Counted from the first letter of the stretch, positions 43,474-52,994 are shown. The stretch: 55,785 nt of DNA from Clostridia bacterium (GCA_910575055.1 CAJTDC010000010.1:45937-101721); one strand, 5' to 3'. Notes: generated by a model from the letters alone, not told the origin. A program made the numbers and translations.

Positions 43474-45825
43474 ATGGAAGAAAAAATTACAATAAAACTA
43501 CCTTTAATTCCATTAAGGGGTTTAACCGTATTTCCAGATATGACTACAAGTTTACCTATAGGTCGTGAAAAATCTCTGGAGGCTTTAGACTATGCCACAG
43601 AACACAAACTTCCTGTATTTTTAGTATCTCAAAAAGATGCTTCTGTACAAGATCCTCAAAGACAAGATTTATGTGACATAGGTACTATTGCAAAAATAAA
43701 ACAAGTATTAAAATTACCTGGAAATTTAAATCACGTTATTGTAGAAGGAGAAAAAAGAGCAAAATTAATACAATGTTTGCAATATGAAGAATGTGAATAT
43801 GGTGATGTTATAGAAATTGAACAAGATTTCGAAGGAGAAATTTCCTCTGAAGAAGATGCACTTATGCGTATTGCAATAGACTGTTTTGGAGAATATACTA
43901 CAATTATTAGAAATAGAAATTCTGCTGAAATGCTTTTTGCTGCTACAGAAGCGGCTTCTGCAAAACATCCTGGAAAATTAGCAGATATTATTGCAGGAGT
44001 ATTAGAAGCAAGCGAAGAAAGAAAACAGTCTTTATTAGAATTAGTTACTCCAACACAAAGACTTCATATGGTAATACAAATTATAAATCACGAAATTGAA
44101 GTGCTAAAAATCAAAAAACAAATTGAAAAAGACGTTCGCAAAAAAATGGACAAAGCTCAAAAAGATTACTTTTTAAGAGAAGAAATGAAAATATTGCAAA
44201 AAGAATTAGGAGATAAAGATGGTGTTGGTGCAGATGCTGAAAATTTTCGTCAAAAATTAGAACAAAAAAATCCTCCTGAAGAAGTCAAACAAACCATCGA
44301 AAAAGAAATTGAACGTATGACTAAAATTCCAATTTCTTCTCCAGAATACAATGTTTCTAGAACTTACATTGAAACAGTGCTTTCATTGCCTTGGAAAGAA
44401 AAATCAAAATCAAAATTTGATTTCAACAGAGCAGAAAAAATATTAGAGCAAGACCACTATGGTTTAAAAAAAGTAAAACAAAGAATATTAGAACACTTAG
44501 CAGTAAGAAAAATGGCTCCAAAAGGCAACAGCACTATACTTTGTTTAGTAGGCCCTCCTGGCGTGGGTAAAACTTCTATTGCAAAATCTATTGCAAGAGC
44601 TTTAAATTTAAAATATGTCAGAATGTCATTAGGTGGTATCAGAGATGAAGCAGAAATTAGAGGACATCGTAAAACATATGTGGGTGCTATGCCTGGACGC
44701 ATACTCTACAGTATGAAACAAGCAGGCACAACAAATCCTCTTATGCTTTTAGACGAAGTGGACAAACTCAACAAATCTTACAATGGTGACCCTGCTGCTG
44801 CACTATTAGAAGTATTAGACAGTGAACAAAACAATACTTTCCGTGACCATTATTTAGAACTGCCTTATGATTTATCACAAGTATTTTTTATCTGTACAGC
44901 AAACACTACTGACACGATACCTTCCGCTTTACTTGACAGAATGGAAGTCATACAGCTCTCCAGCTACACAGCACAAGAGAAAAAACATATTGCATTAGAG
45001 CATTTGCTACAAAAACAAATTAAAAAGCACGGTTTAAAATCACATCAAATCAGCATTTCTGATGCTGTAATAGATGAAATTATAGACAATTACACAAAAG
45101 AAGCAGGTGTTCGTCAATTAGAACGTACTATTGGCAGTCTTTGCAGAAAAGCTGTGAAAATGATAGTATCTAAACAAAAAACAGAAATTACAATATCGCC
45201 AGAACAATTAGAAGATTACATTGGTGCTAAAAAATATCATACTGACAAAATATATACACAGCCTCAAATTGGTATTGTAAGAGGACTTGCTTGGACACAA
45301 TTTGGAGGAGAAACACTTTCTATTGAAGTAAACACTATGGAAGGCACTGGAAAATTTGAACTTACTGGAAATATGGGAAAAGTAATGCAGGAGTCTGCAA
45401 AAGCTGCTATGAGTTATATTCGTTCTCAATGCAGTCGTCTTAATGCAGAAGATACTTTTTACAAAGACAAAGATATTCATATACACATACCAGAGGGTGC
45501 TATACCAAAAGATGGCCCTTCTGCTGGTGTTACTATGGCTTTGGCTATGCTCTCTGCACTCACAAATGCCAAAATTAGAAATGATGTCGCTATGACTGGT
45601 GAAATTACACTTCGTGGCAGAGTATTGCCTATAGGTGGGTTAAAAGAAAAAATACTTGCTGGAAAAAAAGCAGGTATTGTCAAAATCATACTACCCAAAC
45701 AAAACGAAAGAGATTTAAAAGAAATAGAACAAGAAATCAAACAAGGCTTAGAATTTGTATTAGCAGAAACAATGGAAGATGTTATAACAAACGCTTTAGC
45801 GGAAGGAGAAAAAATATGGAAGTAA
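43474..45825 (+). CDS. lon: ATP-dependent protease Lon (LonA)
   Basis: 783 residues: N-terminal substrate domain (LPLIPLRGLTVFP), coiled coil, AAA+ module with Walker A GPPGVGKT near residues 360-367 and Walker B LMLLDEVDKL, and the C-terminal protease domain with catalytic Ser in KDGPSAGVTM (about residue 681) and Lys in GGLKEKILAG (about 723). Cytoplasmic quality-control and regulatory proteolysis. AAAGGAGC precedes the ATG at 43474. Stop overlaps the ysxC start by 10 bp, the usual lonA-ysxC pairing of Firmicutes. Confidence 0.98.
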   Translation: MEEKITIKLPLIPLRGLTVFPDMTTSLPIGREKSLEALDYATEHKLPVFLVSQKDASVQDPQRQDLCDIGTIAKIKQVLKLPGNLNHVIVEGEKRAKLIQCLQYEECEYGDVIEIEQDFEGEISSEEDALMRIAIDCFGEYTTIIRNRNSAEMLFAATEAASAKHPGKLADIIAGVLEASEERKQSLLELVTPTQRLHMVIQIINHEIEVLKIKKQIEKDVRKKMDKAQKDYFLREEMKILQKELGDKDGVGADAENFRQKLEQKNPPEEVKQTIEKEIERMTKIPISSPEYNVSRTYIETVLSLPWKEKSKSKFDFNRAEKILEQDHYGLKKVKQRILEHLAVRKMAPKGNSTILCLVGPPGVGKTSIAKSIARALNLKYVRMSLGGIRDEAEIRGHRKTYVGAMPGRILYSMKQAGTTNPLMLLDEVDKLNKSYNGDPAAALLEVLDSEQNNTFRDHYLELPYDLSQVFFICTANTTDTIPSALLDRMEVIQLSSYTAQEKKHIALEHLLQKQIKKHGLKSHQISISDAVIDEIIDNYTKEAGVRQLERTIGSLCRKAVKMIVSKQKTEITISPEQLEDYIGAKKYHTDKIYTQPQIGIVRGLAWTQFGGETLSIEVNTMEGTGKFELTGNMGKVMQESAKAAMSYIRSQCSRLNAEDTFYKDKDIHIHIPEGAIPKDGPSAGVTMALAMLSALTNAKIRNDVAMTGEITLRGRVLPIGGLKEKILAGKKAGIVKIILPKQNERDLKEIEQEIKQGLEFVLAETMEDVITNALAEGEKIWK

Positions 45826-46406
45826 AAAAATCCTCTTTAGAAGCAGTTGGTGTGAAATTTGAACAATATCCCTCTGACAACAAACCTGAAATTGCTTTTG
45901 CTGGAAAATCAAATGTAGGAAAGTCTACACTTATCAATGCTATGCTAAACAGAAAAGCATTGGCTAGAACAAGTTCACAACCTGGAAAAACAAGAACAAT
46001 CAATTTTTATAATGTCAATGATGAAATTTATATTGTAGATTTACCCGGTTATGGTTATGCTAAGGCTTCTAAATCAGAAATACAAAAGTGGGGAAATATG
46101 ATTGAAAACTATTTACAAAAAAGGCAATGCCTTGCTGGCATTATATTACTCATTGATATTCGTCACGAGCCCGGCAAAAACGATATTATGATGTATGACT
46201 GGCTAAAACACTATGGCTATGATATTATTATTGCAGCTACAAAATCAGACAAATTAAACAGAAGTCAAATACCAAAACAATTAAACATTATTAAAAAAAC
46301 ATTGGGCTTGTCTGAAAAAGACAAATTGATTGCTTTTTCTGGTACAGCTAAAACAGGTGTTTCAGAACTTTGGACAGAAATTGACAAATTACTACTACCA
46401 CACTAA
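45816..46406 (+). CDS. ysxC: Ribosome biogenesis GTPase YsxC/EngB
   Basis: 196 residues: G1 GKSNVGKSTL (about residues 30-39), G2/G3 region TRTINFYN and DLPGYGYAK, G4 TKSDKL and G5-like FSGTAKTG. Needed for late assembly of the 50S subunit. Starts inside the end of lon with AAGGAG upstream, so translated from the same message. Confidence 0.96.
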   Translation: MEVKKSSLEAVGVKFEQYPSDNKPEIAFAGKSNVGKSTLINAMLNRKALARTSSQPGKTRTINFYNVNDEIYIVDLPGYGYAKASKSEIQKWGNMIENYLQKRQCLAGIILLIDIRHEPGKNDIMMYDWLKHYGYDIIIAATKSDKLNRSQIPKQLNIIKKTLGLSEKDKLIAFSGTAKTGVSELWTEIDKLLLPH

Positions 46407-46482
46407 AACAGACAAGCAAATACAATAATACGTATATTAATTTATCAGTCTGTGTATTTTAAATGATTTAAGGGGTGTTTTT

Positions 46483-46671
46483 ATGAAATTTCATATTTGT
46501 TTGTCTGAAACAAATAAAAAATTAGGTGGTGTCTGTGGGGGTATTGCACAATGTTTTCATTTTGAACCTTCTATTGTCAGAATTATATTTGTACTTTTAG
46601 TATTGCTTTTTCGCCTCTATCCTATTGCGATTTATATGGTGCTTTGGGCAATACTTCCTAAAGAATACTGA
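46483..46671 (+). CDS. PspC-domain membrane protein
   Basis: 62 residues: KKLGGVCGGIAQCF followed by a membrane helix region (IVRIIFVLLVLLFRLYPIAIYMVLWAILP, shown in part) and a final LPKEY. Matches the short stand-alone PspC domain. In some bacteria PspC proteins sense envelope stress; here no psp operon is seen. ATG at 46483, with AAGGGGTG upstream. Confidence 0.85.
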   Translation: MKFHICLSETNKKLGGVCGGIAQCFHFEPSIVRIIFVLLVLLFRLYPIAIYMVLWAILPKEY

Positions 46672-46693
46672 TGATTATTGGTAATATGTTCCT

Positions 46694-46722
46694 ACATAAA
46701 ATGATATGATATTGCCATACTA
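46694..46722 (+). promoter_or_regulatory. Sigma-G-like promoter of the spore protein gene
   Basis: -10-like CATACTA (46716-46722) with ACATA 17 bp upstream (46694-46698). CATACTA fits the forespore sigma-G -10 consensus; the -35 matches less well. Correctly placed 43 bp before the start codon of a SASP gene. Confidence 0.55.
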
Positions 46723-46765
46723 AAAATGTAACACAAATAAATTGCATTTGAAGGAGGACATATAT

Positions 46766-46990
46766 ATGTCAGGAACAAATAATTCATCTAGTAATAAAAT
46801 TAATGTGCCAGAAGCAAAGGCAGCTTTAGAACAATATAAGTTTGAAATAGCAAATGAAATTGGTGTACCTTTAAAAAAAGGTTACAACGGTGATTTGACT
46901 TCTGCTCAAAATGGTTATGTAGGCGGTTATATGGTCAAAAAAATGATTGAAGCACAAGAAAAAGAAATGGCTAATAAAACACAAGGTTAA
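46766..46990 (+). CDS. Alpha/beta-type small acid-soluble spore protein
   Basis: 74 residues: NVPEAKAALEQYKFEIANEIGVPL-type first half (the germination-protease site lies around FEIANEIGV) and the DNA-binding signature GYNGDLTSAQNGYVGGYMVKKM. These proteins coat DNA in the spore core and protect it. ATG at 46766 with AAGGAGG upstream; the TTG-led longer reading is not family-like. A direct sign that the organism forms endospores. Confidence 0.95.
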   Translation: MSGTNNSSSNKINVPEAKAALEQYKFEIANEIGVPLKKGYNGDLTSAQNGYVGGYMVKKMIEAQEKEMANKTQG

Positions 46991-47013
46991 TTGACAAAAA
47001 CTTTTTATAAAAG

Positions 47014-47055
47014 AAATGGCTGAGTTCTTTTTACAAAAGACATCAGCCATTTTTT
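47014..47055 (+). terminator. Terminator of the spore-protein gene
   Basis: AAATGGCTGA / TCAGCCATTT with a T6 tail. Confidence 0.75.
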
Positions 47056-47065
47056 AATATCATTG

Positions 47066-47093
47066 AAAAAGGCTGTCAAACATATGACAGCCT
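47066..47093 (-). terminator. Terminator of the ferredoxin gene
   Basis: AGGCTGTCA / TGACAGCCT hairpin, T-run on the minus strand. Confidence 0.75.
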
Positions 47094-47126
47094 ATAACAG
47101 ACAACTTGTCTGCTTTCTCTCCAGAA

Positions 47127-47297
47127 TTATTCAGGTTTTGGAGCACTTACTGGACAAACACCAGCGCAAGAACCGCAGTCGATACATTCTGCTTCTTTGA
47201 TAGCGTAAACGCCACCATTTTCATAAATGCAGTTTGTTGGACATTCGCTCATGCAAGCACCACAACCGATACATTCAGAACCAATTTTATGAGCCAT
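47127..47297 (-). CDS. 2[4Fe-4S] ferredoxin
   Basis: 56 residues, shorter than usual ORF-finding limits: MAHKIGSECIGCGACMSECP followed by TNCIYENGGV, then AECIDCGSCAGVCPVSAP. Two CxxCxxCxxxCP motifs each bind a 4Fe-4S cluster. A ninth cysteine follows the first motif (CPTNC). A low-potential electron carrier typical of fermentative clostridia. AGGAGGTG precedes the ATG at 47297; codon use is optimised, fitting high expression. Monocistronic. Confidence 0.96.
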   Translation of the reverse strand: MAHKIGSECIGCGACMSECPTNCIYENGGVYAIKEAECIDCGSCAGVCPVSAPKPE

Positions 47298-47553
47298 TGG
47301 AATACACCTCCTATTAAAATATACAATGCTATTTTATATCAAAAATAAATAATTAGCAAGTTATTTTTTAATTTTATACATAGATTTTGTCAAAAATATC
47401 AAATTTTATTTTTTTTATATTATTACAGCAGAAATATCGTAACAATTATCAAAAAATGGTATTAATCATTTTATAAATAAGACGATATTAATTAATGAAA
47501 CAGTGTATGCTGTTTTATACTGTAATAAAATATATAGGAAAGGAGACGATTGT

Positions 47554-48864
47554 ATGATGAACAGAATTAGTAATTATTACGGCAATTACAACAATTTTAG
47601 TAATTCTTATTTTAATTCTACCAACGCACTCAATCAGTTAAAATTACAGCAAGCATTAGATAAATTAGACAAAAAGACAAGCAGCAGTTCCAGCAATACT
47701 GCTACTAGTTCTTTAAGTAGTAATGCTTCTACATTTTTACGCAACTATGACAGTGCTATGTCAGATTTAATGTCTGCAGCAAATTCTCTGCGTGATGTAA
47801 ATTCTTCTGGCGTAAGCAATTCTTTAACTGTAAATAGTTCTGATAGTGATGTTTTAACAGCTAGCAAAAATTACACACTTAGAAAACCAGAAAGTTTTGA
47901 CGTTTCTGTACAGCAGTTAGCAGCAGCACAGCAAAATGTATCTACTGCTGTAACAAGCAATGCAAAAGCAACAGAAGATGCTAATTTTTCTATTGTAACA
48001 AATAAGGGCACTGCAAATATCAATGTAAGTTCTGTAAATGAATACGGTGTACAAAAAACAAACCGTCAGTTACTCAACGATGTAGCAAAAGAAATCAACC
48101 GTCAAAGTGTTGGCGTAAAAGCATCTGTTGAAACAACAAAAGATGGTAAGAGTGTATTGAAACTGACATCAAAAGAAACTGGAACAGACAATTCTTTCAT
48201 TGTAAACGGAGAATTTGCTAAAAATAACGGTTTGAGTGAAGCAACTACTGCTGCACAAAATGCTCAATACTCTGTTACTGACAGCAATGGCTTTACAGAA
48301 GAATTTACATCTAGTTCTAACAATGTTAGTTTAGATTATGGCAAAGCTAGTATGACATTAAAGAGTGTTGGTGATGCAACAGTAAGCGTTGGTGTAGATA
48401 ACAAAAACATTGCAGATGCAGTTGAAAACCTTGTTGATAAATTCAACAAAGCTTTATCTGTTGTTTCCTCTAATGCAGATAGAGGCTCTGGTGTAAAAAA
48501 TCAATTATCTCAAATGTTAAGTGGCCCTGCTCCAGAAAAATCTTTGAAATTAATCGGTATTACCAAAAATGCTGATGGTTCTTTATCTTTAAACAAAGAT
48601 ACTTTACTTGAAAAATTAGATGAAGACCCAGAATTAATCAAAGATATTATCAGTGGCAATCACGGACTTGCACAAGGTGCTTATAGGTCTGCTGAAAGTG
48701 GTATGTCTCGTTCTGCTAATTCTTTAATTAGCAAAGATTTAAAACAAATGCAACAAGAAACCAGTATGGACACATTGAGTTTGATGAGCCGTTTTGCAAA
48801 TTCAGGTGCTTATAATTTAAGTAATTACTATACTGCAGGTCTTCTGATGAATATGTTAGTATAA
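47554..48864 (+). CDS. FliD-like flagellar cap/hook-associated protein
   Basis: 436 residues. N-terminal low-complexity Asn/Ser/Tyr region, then RKPESFDVSVQQLAAAQQNV, FSIVTNKGTANINVSSVNEY and a LKLTSKETGTDNSF segment resembling the FliD hook-IN type module, and a C-terminal part with KSLKLIGITKNADGSLSLNK typical of FliD ends. FliD caps the filament and helps flagellin polymerise. ATG at 47554 with AAAGGAG. No other flagellar gene lies in this window, so it may be an isolated paralogue; no signal peptide, as expected for type III export. Confidence 0.65.
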   Translation: MMNRISNYYGNYNNFSNSYFNSTNALNQLKLQQALDKLDKKTSSSSSNTATSSLSSNASTFLRNYDSAMSDLMSAANSLRDVNSSGVSNSLTVNSSDSDVLTASKNYTLRKPESFDVSVQQLAAAQQNVSTAVTSNAKATEDANFSIVTNKGTANINVSSVNEYGVQKTNRQLLNDVAKEINRQSVGVKASVETTKDGKSVLKLTSKETGTDNSFIVNGEFAKNNGLSEATTAAQNAQYSVTDSNGFTEEFTSSSNNVSLDYGKASMTLKSVGDATVSVGVDNKNIADAVENLVDKFNKALSVVSSNADRGSGVKNQLSQMLSGPAPEKSLKLIGITKNADGSLSLNKDTLLEKLDEDPELIKDIISGNHGLAQGAYRSAESGMSRSANSLISKDLKQMQQETSMDTLSLMSRFANSGAYNLSNYYTAGLLMNMLV

Positions 48865-48906
48865 TATTTTATCACTTTTATTACTAAGCTATTACTGTAA
48901 ATATGT

Positions 48907-48944
48907 TTTTCCCCCTACAAAAATATTTTTTGTAGGGGGTTTTA
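48907..48944. terminator. Bidirectional terminator
   Basis: CCCCCTACAAAAA / complement hairpin with flanking A/T tracts between convergent fliD-like and lonB genes. Confidence 0.85.
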
Positions 48945-48945
48945 T

Positions 48946-50637
48946 TTATGCCTTTTCTGCTGTCAATATACCATTTGCTGCAACATATTCTCTTTGTGGC
49001 AATTCGTCTTTTTGCTCTTTTACTATATCAAACAATTCTTCTAACACTTCATCTATTGTACGCACTGGTTTTACTACAATATCCATATCTTCGTATTTCT
49101 CTTGCCAATTATCCGCTGGTATTAATACTTTTTTTGCTCCTGCCTCTTTTGCTCCTTCTATTTTTGCACAAACCCCTCCTACTGGCAACACATCTCCATA
49201 AATACTAATTTCTCCTGTCATAGCAATAGTATTATCTGCTTTAATACGAAACAATGCTGAATATACAGCACAAAATATTGCAATGCCTGCGGAAGGACCA
49301 TCTACTGGTATTCCTCCTGCAAAATTGATATGCACATCATACTCTTTCATATGGATTGCAGTAATTTGTTCTAATGCTGTAATGACATTTTCAACAGATG
49401 CTTTTGCATTACTTTTTCTTTTGACTTCTCCTTGTCTGCTTTTAAGTAGTTCCTGTTCTACAATACCTGTTACAGTTAATGTTCCTTTTTCATTTTTTGC
49501 CTTTTGCACATATGCTTCTAATGTTAAAAGTATTCCTCTGTTATCATTTCCATATACTGCCAATCCATTTACAACACCTGCTCTTTGTTTTTTAGGAATT
49601 GTTTTTACAGGTAATGCTTGGTATCTTCCTGCTTCTAATACCCAATCTAAATCTTTTTGTTGAATAATATGTCTACCTTCTAATATGGCAAGTGACAAAG
49701 CAGATTGTATAATATTCACTGTTTGTCTGCCATTAGAAGCATATTTTGAAATTTTTTTACACAACGCTGGTGCTTTTTCAAATCCTGCATTTTGTATGGT
49801 ATTTTCTGCAATTTTTACAATAGAATTTTCTTTTAAGCCATCAAAATAAATTTCCATACATCTAGAACGCAATGCAGGAGGTATTTCTTCTGGACTTCTT
49901 GTCGTTGCCCCTACAAGCCTAAAATCTGCTGGCATACCATTACAAAATATATCGTGTATATGGGGAGGTATATTTTTATTGTTTTCGCTGTAATATGCAC
50001 TTTGAAAGCGTGCAATTCTATCTTCTAATACTTTTAATAGTTTATTCATTTGCATAGGGTGTAGCTCCCCTATTTCATCTATAAACAATATTCCTCCGTG
50101 TGCTTCTGAAACTGCACCTGCTTTAGGTTGCGGTATTCCTGCCATACCATAAGCTCCTGCTCCTTGATAAATTGGGTCGTGTACAGAACCAATAAGAGGG
50201 TCAGCAATACTTCTTTCATCAAAACGCAATGTTGTAGCATCTAATTCTACAAATCTTGATTTGCTCCCAAAAGGAGAAAGTATATTTTTTTTTGCTTCTT
50301 CTAATATCAACCTTGCTGCTGCGGTTTTGCCTACTCCTGGAGGGCCATATATTAAAACGTGTTGAGGATTAGGGCCACAAAGTGCTGTTCTTAATGCTTT
50401 TATGCCTTCTTTTTGCCCTATAATATCCTCTAAAGTTTTGGGTCTAGTTTGTTCTGACAAAGGCGTTGTCAAATGAATACTTCTCATTTTTTTGAGCTGT
50501 TCTTGTTCTTTTCTAAATTCTAATTGATGAAATGATTTTGTACCACTTTTTTCTTTTAAACTTTTATAAAAATAAATTGCTGCAATACAGGAAAAAAGTA
50601 TTTGTACAATAGTGAGTAATAAAAAAAGACGGTTCAT
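48946..50637 (-). CDS. lonB: ATP-dependent protease LonB (sporulation-type)
   Basis: 563 residues. N-terminal membrane anchor (MNRLFLLLTIVQILFSCIAA), AAA+ domain with Walker A GPPGVGKT (about residues 96-103) and Walker B GGILFIDEIGE, then a Lon-type protease domain with Ser in VDGPSAGIAIF (about 445) and Lys in GGVCAKIEGA. Lacks the N-terminal substrate domain of LonA. In Bacillus LonB acts in the forespore. ATG at 50637, GGAGGAGAG upstream. In Bacillus it is next to lonA; here five genes intervene and it is on the opposite strand. Confidence 0.93.
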   Translation of the reverse strand: MNRLFLLLTIVQILFSCIAAIYFYKSLKEKSGTKSFHQLEFRKEQEQLKKMRSIHLTTPLSEQTRPKTLEDIIGQKEGIKALRTALCGPNPQHVLIYGPPGVGKTAAARLILEEAKKNILSPFGSKSRFVELDATTLRFDERSIADPLIGSVHDPIYQGAGAYGMAGIPQPKAGAVSEAHGGILFIDEIGELHPMQMNKLLKVLEDRIARFQSAYYSENNKNIPPHIHDIFCNGMPADFRLVGATTRSPEEIPPALRSRCMEIYFDGLKENSIVKIAENTIQNAGFEKAPALCKKISKYASNGRQTVNIIQSALSLAILEGRHIIQQKDLDWVLEAGRYQALPVKTIPKKQRAGVVNGLAVYGNDNRGILLTLEAYVQKAKNEKGTLTVTGIVEQELLKSRQGEVKRKSNAKASVENVITALEQITAIHMKEYDVHINFAGGIPVDGPSAGIAIFCAVYSALFRIKADNTIAMTGEISIYGDVLPVGGVCAKIEGAKEAGAKKVLIPADNWQEKYEDMDIVVKPVRTIDEVLEELFDIVKEQKDELPQREYVAANGILTAEKA

Positions 50638-50799
50638 ATATTTTTCTCTCCTCCATAAATATTTTACTACTTTATATTGTATTTTTCTCCATTTTTGCAA
50701 TTTTATACCATAAAAAATCTCCTATGTAAAAAATAGGAGATTTTCTAAAATTCAGTATATTTTTTAAATTTAAAATAATAATTTTTATATAACATTTCA

Positions 50800-51153
50800 T
50801 TACCAAATTTTTATCGTTTGTGTAAATCTAGTTTTTCCTGTTACTGCAATATGTAATGCACTTGGTACAAAACTTTTTCCTTTATATTCTGGTGTACAAA
50901 TATATCTTGTACCACTTTCTAAAAGCAATTTTTCTGCCACGCTATCATATCTTTGTTTTAAATCCACTATTTCAGGCGGGACATACAATATATTATTACT
51001 TTCCTCCTCTCCTCCAAAACGTAATGGCACAATATATAACATTGCCAATTCTTTCTTTTCACACAATTCTTTTGCCATTTCATTCGTTTTTACAGCAGAA
51101 AAGTCAATCCCTTCTATTTCTTTTTTTCCCAGCAGTTTTTTTAAAAATCCCAC
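50800..51153 (-). CDS. Hypothetical protein
   Basis: 117 residues, no recognised domain. Starts GFLKKLLGKKEIEGIDFSAV, then an LYIVPLRFGGEEESNNILYV beta region, and ends TGKTRFTQTIKIW. No signal or membrane segment. It lies 2 bp after the acetyltransferase gene, so is the last member of a four-gene group of small proteins. Function unknown. Confidence 0.65.
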   Translation of the reverse strand: MGFLKKLLGKKEIEGIDFSAVKTNEMAKELCEKKELAMLYIVPLRFGGEEESNNILYVPPEIVDLKQRYDSVAEKLLLESGTRYICTPEYKGKSFVPSALHIAVTGKTRFTQTIKIW

Positions 51154-51155
51154 TT

Positions 51156-51668
51156 TTACACCTCTTTACTATTCTCCATTTCTATACAGTTCCAAATCTC
51201 TCCCATACACGCATAACTTTCTACTATTTCTGTTTTTACTTCTTTAAAGCCACAATTTTTATAACATTTTATAGCATCACCATTATTTTCAAAAACACCT
51301 AACGATATTTTATTTACTCCAATATTATCAAAAGCATATTTTATAGCTAAATCAATCATTTGTTTTCCATATCCTTTTTTTCTTTTACTATTGTCTATTA
51401 TCACAAATCCTAATCTAATTGTTTTTCTATCATCATCAACAAAACGCAATGTAAAATGTCCTATAATGCCGTTTTCATCATATGCTGTCATAATATATAT
51501 TTGACTATTTATTTTTTCTCTTTCATAATAACTATTCATATCATATGCTGTAATAGGATATTTCTCATATCTGTCTGCACTCCACTGCCTAAAAGCATAT
51601 TCATTACTTATCCATTTTGTAATTACTTCTGCATCAAACGCATTATATTCTCTCAGTTTCAACATCAT
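51156..51668 (-). CDS. GNAT N-acetyltransferase (RimJ/RimL-like)
   Basis: 170 residues: LKLREYNAFDAEVITKWISN, GHFTLRFVDDDRKTIRLGFV and the acetyl-CoA loop KRKKGYGKQMIDLAIKYAF (about residues 97-115), then KISLGVFENNGDAIKCYKNC with the CGF motif. Substrate unknown. Begins ATGATG overlapping the stop of the upstream gene by 1 bp, so translation is coupled. Confidence 0.88.
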   Translation of the reverse strand: MMLKLREYNAFDAEVITKWISNEYAFRQWSADRYEKYPITAYDMNSYYEREKINSQIYIMTAYDENGIIGHFTLRFVDDDRKTIRLGFVIIDNSKRKKGYGKQMIDLAIKYAFDNIGVNKISLGVFENNGDAIKCYKNCGFKEVKTEIVESYACMGEIWNCIEMENSKEV

Positions 51669-51946
51669 TACACCCCTTTAATATATTCACATATTACATC
51701 GTGCAATTCTATATGTGGATTTTGTTTCAATGTTTCTTTTGTGTCACAACATACAACATCAAATTTCTCCATATCCCCATATCCATCTATATTTTCTAGT
51801 ATCGCAATAATTACATCAGCAGTTACATCATAAAGCATATCTTCTACACACTGCCATTTTTGACACAATGCATTTTGTACACAAAAATCTTGAATATTTG
51901 CTAAACTTTTCATAAATTTTTTTTGAAACGAATTATATTCTTTCAT
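51668..51946 (-). CDS. Hypothetical protein
   Basis: 92 residues, acidic, not recognised. Helical N terminus (SFQKKFMKSLANIQDFCVQ), middle DVTADVIIAILENIDGYG, and C-terminal HIELHDVICEYIKGV. Four cysteines. Start at 51946 (GAGGTG 7 nt upstream). Coupled to the acetyltransferase gene. Could act with it, but no evidence beyond position. Confidence 0.6.
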   Translation of the reverse strand: MKEYNSFQKKFMKSLANIQDFCVQNALCQKWQCVEDMLYDVTADVIIAILENIDGYGDMEKFDVVCCDTKETLKQNPHIELHDVICEYIKGV

Positions 51947-51963
51947 TTCAAAACACCTCACTA

Positions 51964-52326
51964 TTATTTTTGTACTTTTTTATTATAGTGCCTATTTTCG
52001 TGATAACGTTCTATTTTTCGTACTTCTCCTAAAAGCTGTGTTAATTTTCCCAATGTTTTTTTATTTGCTTCTTCTTTTCTAAAAAGCACAATAGGCTCTA
52101 ACAATTCCACAACATCTTTGCTTTTTCTTCTTTCTCTCAAACAATTTCTTAACTGTGTTGCCAATTTGCTTCTTTCTCTATAGTTTAAATCCTCTAATTC
52201 CAATGTATGTATATAATCACTTTCTAAATTCTCCTGCTTCTCTTTTTCTTTTAATGCTAAATAATAAGCATTTTCTGCCTCCGCTAAAAAATTTAAAAAT
52301 TGTTTTATATATTCTGATTTCTTCAA
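51964..52326 (-). CDS. Hypothetical helical protein
   Basis: 120 residues, very rich in Glu, Lys, Arg and Leu, probably all alpha-helical with coiled-coil character (FLAEAENAYYLALKEKEKQE; LRNCLRERRKSKDVVELLEP). Ends in a basic tail. First gene of the group that includes the acetyltransferase, 17 bp before the next start codon. No family recognised. Confidence 0.55.
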   Translation of the reverse strand: MKKSEYIKQFLNFLAEAENAYYLALKEKEKQENLESDYIHTLELEDLNYRERSKLATQLRNCLRERRKSKDVVELLEPIVLFRKEEANKKTLGKLTQLLGEVRKIERYHENRHYNKKVQK

Positions 52327-52519
52327 CTCTCTATCATCTCCAATACCTTTACATCAATATTATCAAAAAATCGACATTTTAGCAATTAAAAGGATATTAT
52401 GATAAATCATTGATTTTATATTTCTACCACTGGTTGCGTAAATGTCTAGACAACGATATAGAAAGCAAACAAAAATTTTGCTATGATTTTAGTATTAAAA
52501 CAAAGGAGGATTTAAAAAA

Positions 52520-52972
52520 ATGAAATTTTCAGAAAAACTATTAACATTACGAAAAGCAAATAATTTAACACAAGAGCAATTAGCTGAAAAGCTTGATGTT
52601 TCAAGACAATCTATTTCCAAATGGGAAAGTGAACAAGCAACTCCCGAATTAGAAAAAATAGTAGCATTAAGTAGTATTTTTGATGTTACAACTGATTATC
52701 TATTAAAATCTTCAGAAATAGATGATTTATCTGTAAAAACGAAAATACTGGAAAAACAACAAAAAATATTATTTATTCAAGAACAAAAAAGACAAAATAT
52801 ATTAAAATGTATTCTGTATTCGATTGCAACATATATGATATTTCTAGCAATATATTTTATTGGACATTTTCATTTTTGGCATTGGGTAGCAAATCCATCT
52901 ATACTTTTTGCAGGATTTCTTATTGCTACTGCCATTATAATTTATATATGTGTTAATCAATTTATTCATTAA
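52520..52972 (+). CDS. XRE-family regulator with membrane-spanning C terminus
   Basis: 150 residues: helix-turn-helix ([40 protein letters not shown]), a linker/coiled coil ([20 protein letters not shown]) and two hydrophobic helices ([38 protein letters not shown]). The layout of membrane-linked XRE regulators common in clostridia. AAAGGAGG before the ATG at 52520. Signal sensed and targets unknown. Confidence 0.88.
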   Translation: MKFSEKLLTLRKANNLTQEQLAEKLDVSRQSISKWESEQATPELEKIVALSSIFDVTTDYLLKSSEIDDLSVKTKILEKQQKILFIQEQKRQNILKCILYSIATYMIFLAIYFIGHFHFWHWVANPSILFAGFLIATAIIIYICVNQFIH

Positions 52973-52994
52973 GAAAAGAAAATTTATTTATTAT

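Noticed and set aside
50637-50715. Sigma-F-type promoter for lonB (GTATA then GGAGAAAAATA)
   Set aside because: Spacing is 13 bp and the -10 has an extra A; too weak to claim, though biologically attractive.
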